Shown: positions 59,061-64,000 of the stretch, piece after piece | Position numbering within the stretch: position 1 is the first letter of the stretch | Layout of the letters: the number at the start of each line of letters is the position of its first letter | DNA from: Acidimicrobiia bacterium | Lineage (GTDB): Bacteria; Actinomycetota; Acidimicrobiia; IMCC26256; PALSA-610 | NCBI GenBank assembly: GCA_036271555.1 | Contig: DATBAK010000005.1 | Span: forward strand, 58,968-122,967 | Reading direction: 5' to 3' | DNA length: 64,000 bases | Notes under the pieces: generated by a model | Seen by the model: the letters and a program-made list of their open reading frames with translations, nothing else | Databases searched by the model: none | What the model was told of the DNA's origin: nothing | Program-made: the position numbers and the translations under genes

Positions 59061-59140
59061 TCGCACGCGCGGTCGTCATCGCGGGCCGAGCGGTGGTCCG
59101 CACGCGCCTCGGCATCCACGCATCGCGCACGAACGGGTCG

Positions 59141-59162
59141 GTCAAGCCGTGATCGGCTTGAC
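59141..59162. terminator. Hairpin in the SDR-leuA convergent gap
   Basis: GTCAAGCCG (59141-59149) and CGGCTTGAC (59154-59162) form a perfect 9-bp stem with a four-base loop. It lies between the convergent SDR and leuA genes, in a 247-base gap that holds no other clear feature. No T-tract; a bidirectional terminator is the simplest reading. Confidence 0.5.
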
Positions 59163-59307
59163 GATCGAAGGTTGCGGCTTCGCGATCCCAGAACGCCGAC
59201 CCACAGACCGACCGCCCCACCGCGGAAGCCGCAGCGCCGAACGAAGCAGTCATCGAGCCGACCCACCGAACCCCGACGCTTACGGAGACCCGCGTTCGCG
59301 GGCGACT

Positions 59308-61137
<1,830 letters not shown>

Positions 61138-61176
61138 CTACATGAGAAGGAGAAGGGTCGCGGGCAGGAACGTCAC
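61138..61176 (-). CDS. leuL: Leucine-rich leader peptide of leuA
   Basis: Twelve codons, GTG start to TAG, encode MTFLPATLLLLM: five leucines, four of them consecutive just before the stop. A TTG three codons upstream would add Leu-Leu. There is no ribosome site before the GTG. A -10-like TACATT seven bases upstream suggests the transcript starts at or near the GTG, giving a leaderless frame, which is common in actinomycetes. Run of regulatory codons plus hairpins is the classical attenuator arrangement. Confidence 0.7.
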   Translation of the reverse strand: MTFLPATLLLLM

Positions 61177-61183
61177 AAGAAGC

Positions 61184-61210
61184 AATGTAGCGCGAACGGC
61201 ACGCTTGCAA
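61184..61210 (-). promoter_or_regulatory. Candidate promoter of the leuA leader transcript
   Basis: On the minus strand, TTGCAA (61210-61205) and TACATT (61189-61184) are spaced by 15 bases, slightly short of the usual 16-18. Transcription would begin near 61176, the first base of the leader peptide. The rest of the gap to 61397 shows no gene I can support. Confidence 0.45.
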
Positions 61211-61397
61211 TCGCGACCGCGTACCGACGGCCCGTTCTGCGCGGCGGCGCAAACGGCCGTGATGAGCGGCTTTTGCGCGACGAAGAGCTCGTCGGTGTTG
61301 CTCGATGAAGACGTCGACGTCGAGCAGTACGCATCCCGGCGCTCTCCGATGCAGCGCGTGGCTGCCATCTCCGGCATCTCCGAGCCGGAGGGTCGCG

Positions 61398-62603
61398 TCA
61401 GACCGAGACGAGTTGCGGCTTCGACAGCGCGAGCGCGTTCTCGCGCATGACGAGGCGGACCTCGTCGGGCGTGAAGCCGTCGAGGTCGTGGATGAAGCTC
61501 ACGGGGTCGGCGAGACCCTCGGCGTGCGGATAGTCCGAGCCGAAGATGATGTGGTCGGCGCCGATCGTGTCGCGCAGCTCGATCAACGGGTCCTCGTAGT
61601 ACGGCGACACCCACAGCTGCGCGCGCAGCTGCTCCACCGGATCACCGCCGGGGAAGCCGCTCGGCCGCTGCGCGTAGCTCTTCTTCAGCCCGCGCACGAG
61701 ACCCGGCACCCAATCCGAGCCGCTCTCGATCGTCGCGACGCGCAGGTTCGGATGCCGCGTGAGCACGCCGTGGCACACGAGCGCGCCGATCGTGTCGAAG
61801 ATCGGACGGTGACCGCCGGTGAGCGCGCGGAACGCGTCATGACGGAACGCCTCCATCTGATCCGACTCGCCCCAATCGGCGGCGTAGCGCGCGTACCCCG
61901 AGTCACCCGAGTGATAGGCGACGAGCACGCCGGCCTCGTTGAGCCGCGCCCAGAACGGGTCGTACACGGCGTCGCCCGGTGAGCGACTGAAGTTCGGACC
62001 GCGCACCGGACCGGAGCGCATCACGACGACGCGCGCGCCGTTGTCGAGAGCCCACTCGACCTCCGCCGTCGCGCGCTCGGGATCCTGCAACGTGAAGTAG
62101 GGCGCGGCGAAGATGCGGTCGCGGAAGTTGAACGTCCAGTCGTCGAGCAACCACTCGTTGAACGCGTGGAACGCGACGTGGCACGCGTCGACGTCGTGCA
62201 GGAGCGATTCCTCCATGCCGACTCCGAGCGTCGGGAAGAGGAAGCATCCGTCGATGCCCTGCGCGTCCATGACCTCGATGCGCGGCTCGGGATGACGGTA
62301 CGCGGCACTGATCGGCTCGAGCTCGCCGAACGCGGCGCGGATGTCGTCGCCGGGCGTCTTGCCGCGGAAGTAGTCGTCGAGACTTCCGGGCCGCGCCACC
62401 GGATCGAACAACGGGTTCGGGATGAAGCGGTTCACCTTGCCCGCGACGACGAGCCGCCGCTTGCCGTCGATCTCCGCCCACTGCATCGCGCGCTTGGCGA
62501 ACTTGGGATCGACGTGTCGAGTGAAGGCGTCGGGCGCTTCGTAGTAGTGGTTGTCGGCGTCGAACGCCTGGTAACCGAGGTCGATCGCGGTGCGCTCGGG
62601 CAT
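61398..62603 (-). CDS. Amidohydrolase-related (COG2159) metal-dependent hydrolase
   Basis: A 401-residue TIM-barrel protein. The N-terminal FDADNHYYEAPDAF has the DxDxH-type strand, with later ligands in VLVAYHSGDSGYARY (His), ATIESGSDWVPG (Glu), and IIFGSDYPHAEGL (Asp, His). KVNRFIPNPLFDPVARPG is a recurring segment in actinobacterial members found near steroid and CoA-ester catabolic genes. The ATG at 62603 faces the divergent SDR gene across 85 bases that contain a KstR-like operator. Confidence 0.85.
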   Translation of the reverse strand: MPERTAIDLGYQAFDADNHYYEAPDAFTRHVDPKFAKRAMQWAEIDGKRRLVVAGKVNRFIPNPLFDPVARPGSLDDYFRGKTPGDDIRAAFGELEPISAAYRHPEPRIEVMDAQGIDGCFLFPTLGVGMEESLLHDVDACHVAFHAFNEWLLDDWTFNFRDRIFAAPYFTLQDPERATAEVEWALDNGARVVVMRSGPVRGPNFSRSPGDAVYDPFWARLNEAGVLVAYHSGDSGYARYAADWGESDQMEAFRHDAFRALTGGHRPIFDTIGALVCHGVLTRHPNLRVATIESGSDWVPGLVRGLKKSYAQRPSGFPGGDPVEQLRAQLWVSPYYEDPLIELRDTIGADHIIFGSDYPHAEGLADPVSFIHDLDGFTPDEVRLVMRENALALSKPQLVSV

Positions 62604-62630
62604 CGGCTTTGCCTCCCGCGTGCCGGGAAC

Positions 62631-62644
62631 TGGAACCTGTTCTA
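62631..62644. promoter_or_regulatory. KstR-like operator in a divergent promoter
   Basis: TGGAACCTGTTCTA fits TnnAACnnGTTnnA, the motif recognised by KstR (the TetR-type repressor of cholesterol catabolism in mycobacteria and rhodococci) as I recall it. It lies centrally in the 85-base gap between the amidohydrolase (start 62603) and the SDR (start 62689), so one bound dimer could repress both. No kstR gene is seen in this window. Confidence 0.55.
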
Positions 62645-62688
62645 GGTTACCGCCGAACCTCGGGGCAGGCCCGGGCCAGGGGGACGTG

Positions 62689-63477
62689 ATGGTGCTCGAA
62701 CGGTTCCGTGTCGACGGCAAGGTCGCGATCGTCACCGGCGCAGGTCGCGGCATCGGCGCTGCGAGCGCGGTGGCGCTCGCGGAAGCCGGCGCCGATGTGC
62801 TCCTCGCGGCGCGCACCGAGGCGCAGCTCGAAGAGGTCGCCGCGAAGGTGCGCTCGTACGGCCGGCGCGCGCTCGTCGTGCCGACCGACGTCGACGACGA
62901 GGAACGTCTCGCCGGGCTCGCCGACACCGCGGCGCGCGAGCTCGGAAGGCTCGACATCGTGGTGAACAACGCGGGAGGAACCGCGCCCCGCCCCTTCAAC
63001 GTGACGAGCGCGGGCTACCTGCAACGGTCGTTCCACTTCAACGTCGTCACCGCGTTCGTGTTGAGCAAGGCTGCGGTGCCGCACCTGCTCGAACAGGGCG
63101 GCGGCGCGATCGTCAACATCTCCTCCGCGATCGGCCGGTTGCGCGACCGCGGCTTCGTGGCGTACGGAACCGCGAAGTCTGCGTTGTCGCACATGACGCG
63201 TCTGATGGCCGCCGATCTCGCACCGAAGATCCGCGTGAACGGCATCGCGGTCGGCTCGGTCGCGACATCCGCGCTCGAGACCGTGCTCACCGACGACGGC
63301 ATCCGCAACGAGATGGTGAGCCGCACACCGGTGAAGCGCCTCGGTGAGCCCGACGACATCGCGCTCGGTGTGCTCTACCTCGCGTCGAGCGCGTCGTCGT
63401 TCATCACCGGCAAGATGTTCGAGATCGACGGCGGACTCGAAGAGGCCAACCTCGCGCTCAACATCCCCGACGTGTAG
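62689..63477 (+). CDS. Short-chain dehydrogenase/reductase
   Basis: A 262-residue classical SDR: TGAGRGIGAASAVAL cofactor turn near residue 16, VVNNAGGTAPRPF structural motif, catalytic Ser in NISSAIGRL, and Tyr-x3-Lys in YGTAK. The end GKMFEIDGGLEEANL is typical of steroid and 3-oxoacyl reductases. The ATG at 62689 directly follows a GTG at 62686 that could also serve. First gene of a plus-strand operon with the LEH-like gene (ten-base gap) and an enoyl-CoA hydratase, behind a KstR-like operator. Confidence 0.87.
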   Translation: MVLERFRVDGKVAIVTGAGRGIGAASAVALAEAGADVLLAARTEAQLEEVAAKVRSYGRRALVVPTDVDDEERLAGLADTAARELGRLDIVVNNAGGTAPRPFNVTSAGYLQRSFHFNVVTAFVLSKAAVPHLLEQGGGAIVNISSAIGRLRDRGFVAYGTAKSALSHMTRLMAADLAPKIRVNGIAVGSVATSALETVLTDDGIRNEMVSRTPVKRLGEPDDIALGVLYLASSASSFITGKMFEIDGGLEEANLALNIPDV

Positions 63478-63487
63478 GGAGTCGACC

Positions 63488-63904
63488 GTGGCGACGAACC
63501 GCGAGCTCGTCGAGTCGTTCTGGGACGCGCTGTACCGGCGCGACTACGAGGCGGTCGGCGCGTTCTTCACCGCCGACGGGGAGTACACCGACGTCTGCTC
63601 CCCCGCCGACGACGTCGCGCGCGGACCCGCGCAGGTCGCGGCGCGGCTGAAGCTGGGCTTCGAGAAGCTCTCGGGCATCTCGCACACGTTGCGGTTGATC
63701 GCCGTCGACGGCGACACCGTCGTCACCGAGCACGGCGAGCACTGGGAATGGCCGACGGGCGAGAAGGTCACGCTGCCGTTCGTGTCGATCCAGGAGTTGC
63801 GCGGCGGCAAGATCGTACGGTGGCACGACTACTGGGACATGACGACGCTCATGAACGCGGCGCCGCAGTGGTGGGTCGAGCACATCATCCAGGGCTATCA
63901 GTGA
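63488..63904 (+). CDS. SnoaL/limonene-epoxide-hydrolase-like (NTF2-fold) protein
   Basis: A 138-residue cone-shaped NTF2-fold protein. LVESFWDALYRRDYEAVGAF is the usual N-terminal helix pair, TEHGEHWEWPTGEKVTLPF and GGKIVRWHDYWDMTTLM the closing sheet. The last segment resembles the Asp-bearing strand of limonene-1,2-epoxide hydrolases, so epoxide hydrolysis or an isomerase step is possible. The GTG has AGGGA upstream. Likely co-transcribed with the SDR and the enoyl-CoA hydratase that follows. Confidence 0.8.
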   Translation: MATNRELVESFWDALYRRDYEAVGAFFTADGEYTDVCSPADDVARGPAQVAARLKLGFEKLSGISHTLRLIAVDGDTVVTEHGEHWEWPTGEKVTLPFVSIQELRGGKIVRWHDYWDMTTLMNAAPQWWVEHIIQGYQ

Positions 63905-63920
63905 GCGACGCGGGCCGGTC

Positions 63921-64000
63921 ATGACCGGCACCGTTCTCTACGAGCTCGACGATCACGTCGCGACGATCACCTACAACCGACCCGACGTTCGCAACGCGAT
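63921..64000 (+). CDS. Enoyl-CoA hydratase/isomerase family protein, 3' truncated
   Basis: Only the first 26 codons are in the window. They read MTGTVLYELDDH then VATITYNRPDVRNA, the diagnostic crotonase-family opening (a beta hairpin followed by NRPxxxNA). The ATG at 63921 follows the LEH-like stop by 16 bases. The rest of the gene lies beyond base 64000, so its catalytic residues cannot be seen. Confidence 0.75.
   Translation, partial: MTGTVLYELDDHVATITYNRPDVRNA

Noticed and set aside
59130..59170. tRNA-like hairpin between the SDR and leuA
   Set aside because: A single 9-bp stem without anticodon, D or T arms; it fits a terminator better.
61186..61397. A minus-strand frame running through the leuA upstream region into the leader
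   Set aside because: It has no ribosome site or domain, and the Leu-rich end is better explained as a short leader starting at the GTG. The rest looks like promoter region.

Overview
The window is about 64 kb of very GC-rich DNA (roughly 70% by eye). Coding is dense, GTG starts are frequent, and genes within operons often overlap by 1-14 bases (ATGA, GTGA and TGATG junctions). Gene content points to a free-living actinomycete: many acyl-CoA, SDR and amidohydrolase enzymes, a DinB/TIGR03086-type protein, Ser/Thr kinase and FHA proteins, and a type 2 LeuA. The class Acidimicrobiia is a reasonable guess, but that is inference. I saw no rRNA, tRNA, CRISPR array, prophage or transposase gene.

Layout. 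1-6.1 kb: a nitrilase truncated by the window edge, a HAD phosphatase, a branched-chain 2-oxoacid dehydrogenase pair (fused E1 alpha-beta, divergent from an E2 that lacks a lipoyl domain), and an FAD monooxygenase. 6.3-12.7 kb: an ABC uptake operon of the branched-chain amino-acid type (lipoprotein, fused LivH-LivM permease, two ATPases, a small membrane protein), then a VOC protein. 12.7-17 kb: a methyltransferase remnant, an acyl-CoA dehydrogenase with an SDR, an esterase with a ferredoxin, and an HD-domain protein. 17-18.4 kb: two exported proteins. 18.4-24.7 kb: a four-gene operon, HerA-like ATPase, SbcD/Mre11, SbcC/Rad50 and NurA-like nuclease, which forms a DNA-end-processing module.

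24.8-38.8 kb is catabolic: SDRs, two amidohydrolases, an active M24 peptidase next to a paralogue that has lost its metal ligands, a TetR regulator, aldehyde and alcohol dehydrogenases, an enoyl-CoA hydratase, and a PI-PLC-like lipoprotein. 38.9-48 kb holds two MFS exporters, small unknown proteins and both subunits of a type IIA topoisomerase. 47.9-48.6 kb has no conventional gene. Instead it carries two tandem, diverged copies of a short unit, each with a hairpin that contains a strong ribosome-binding site, the five-codon frame MGRIH, and a rho-independent terminator. This is the best candidate here for something undescribed.

48.6-55.3 kb is signalling: an FHA protein divergent from a 1175-residue kinase-ATPase fusion, then a membrane GGDEF-EAL protein. 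55.4-59.1 kb has a small secreted peptide behind a hairpin-rich leader, a MaoC-like hydratase, an ECF sigma factor overlapping a membrane-anchored putative regulator, and an SDR. 59.3-61.2 kb is leuA, with an upstream leucine-rich leader peptide and attenuator hairpins. 61.4-64 kb is a divergent amidohydrolase/SDR pair around a KstR-like operator, followed by a LEH/SnoaL-like protein and the start of an enoyl-CoA hydratase. A 36-bp intergenic repeat recurs at least four times across the window.
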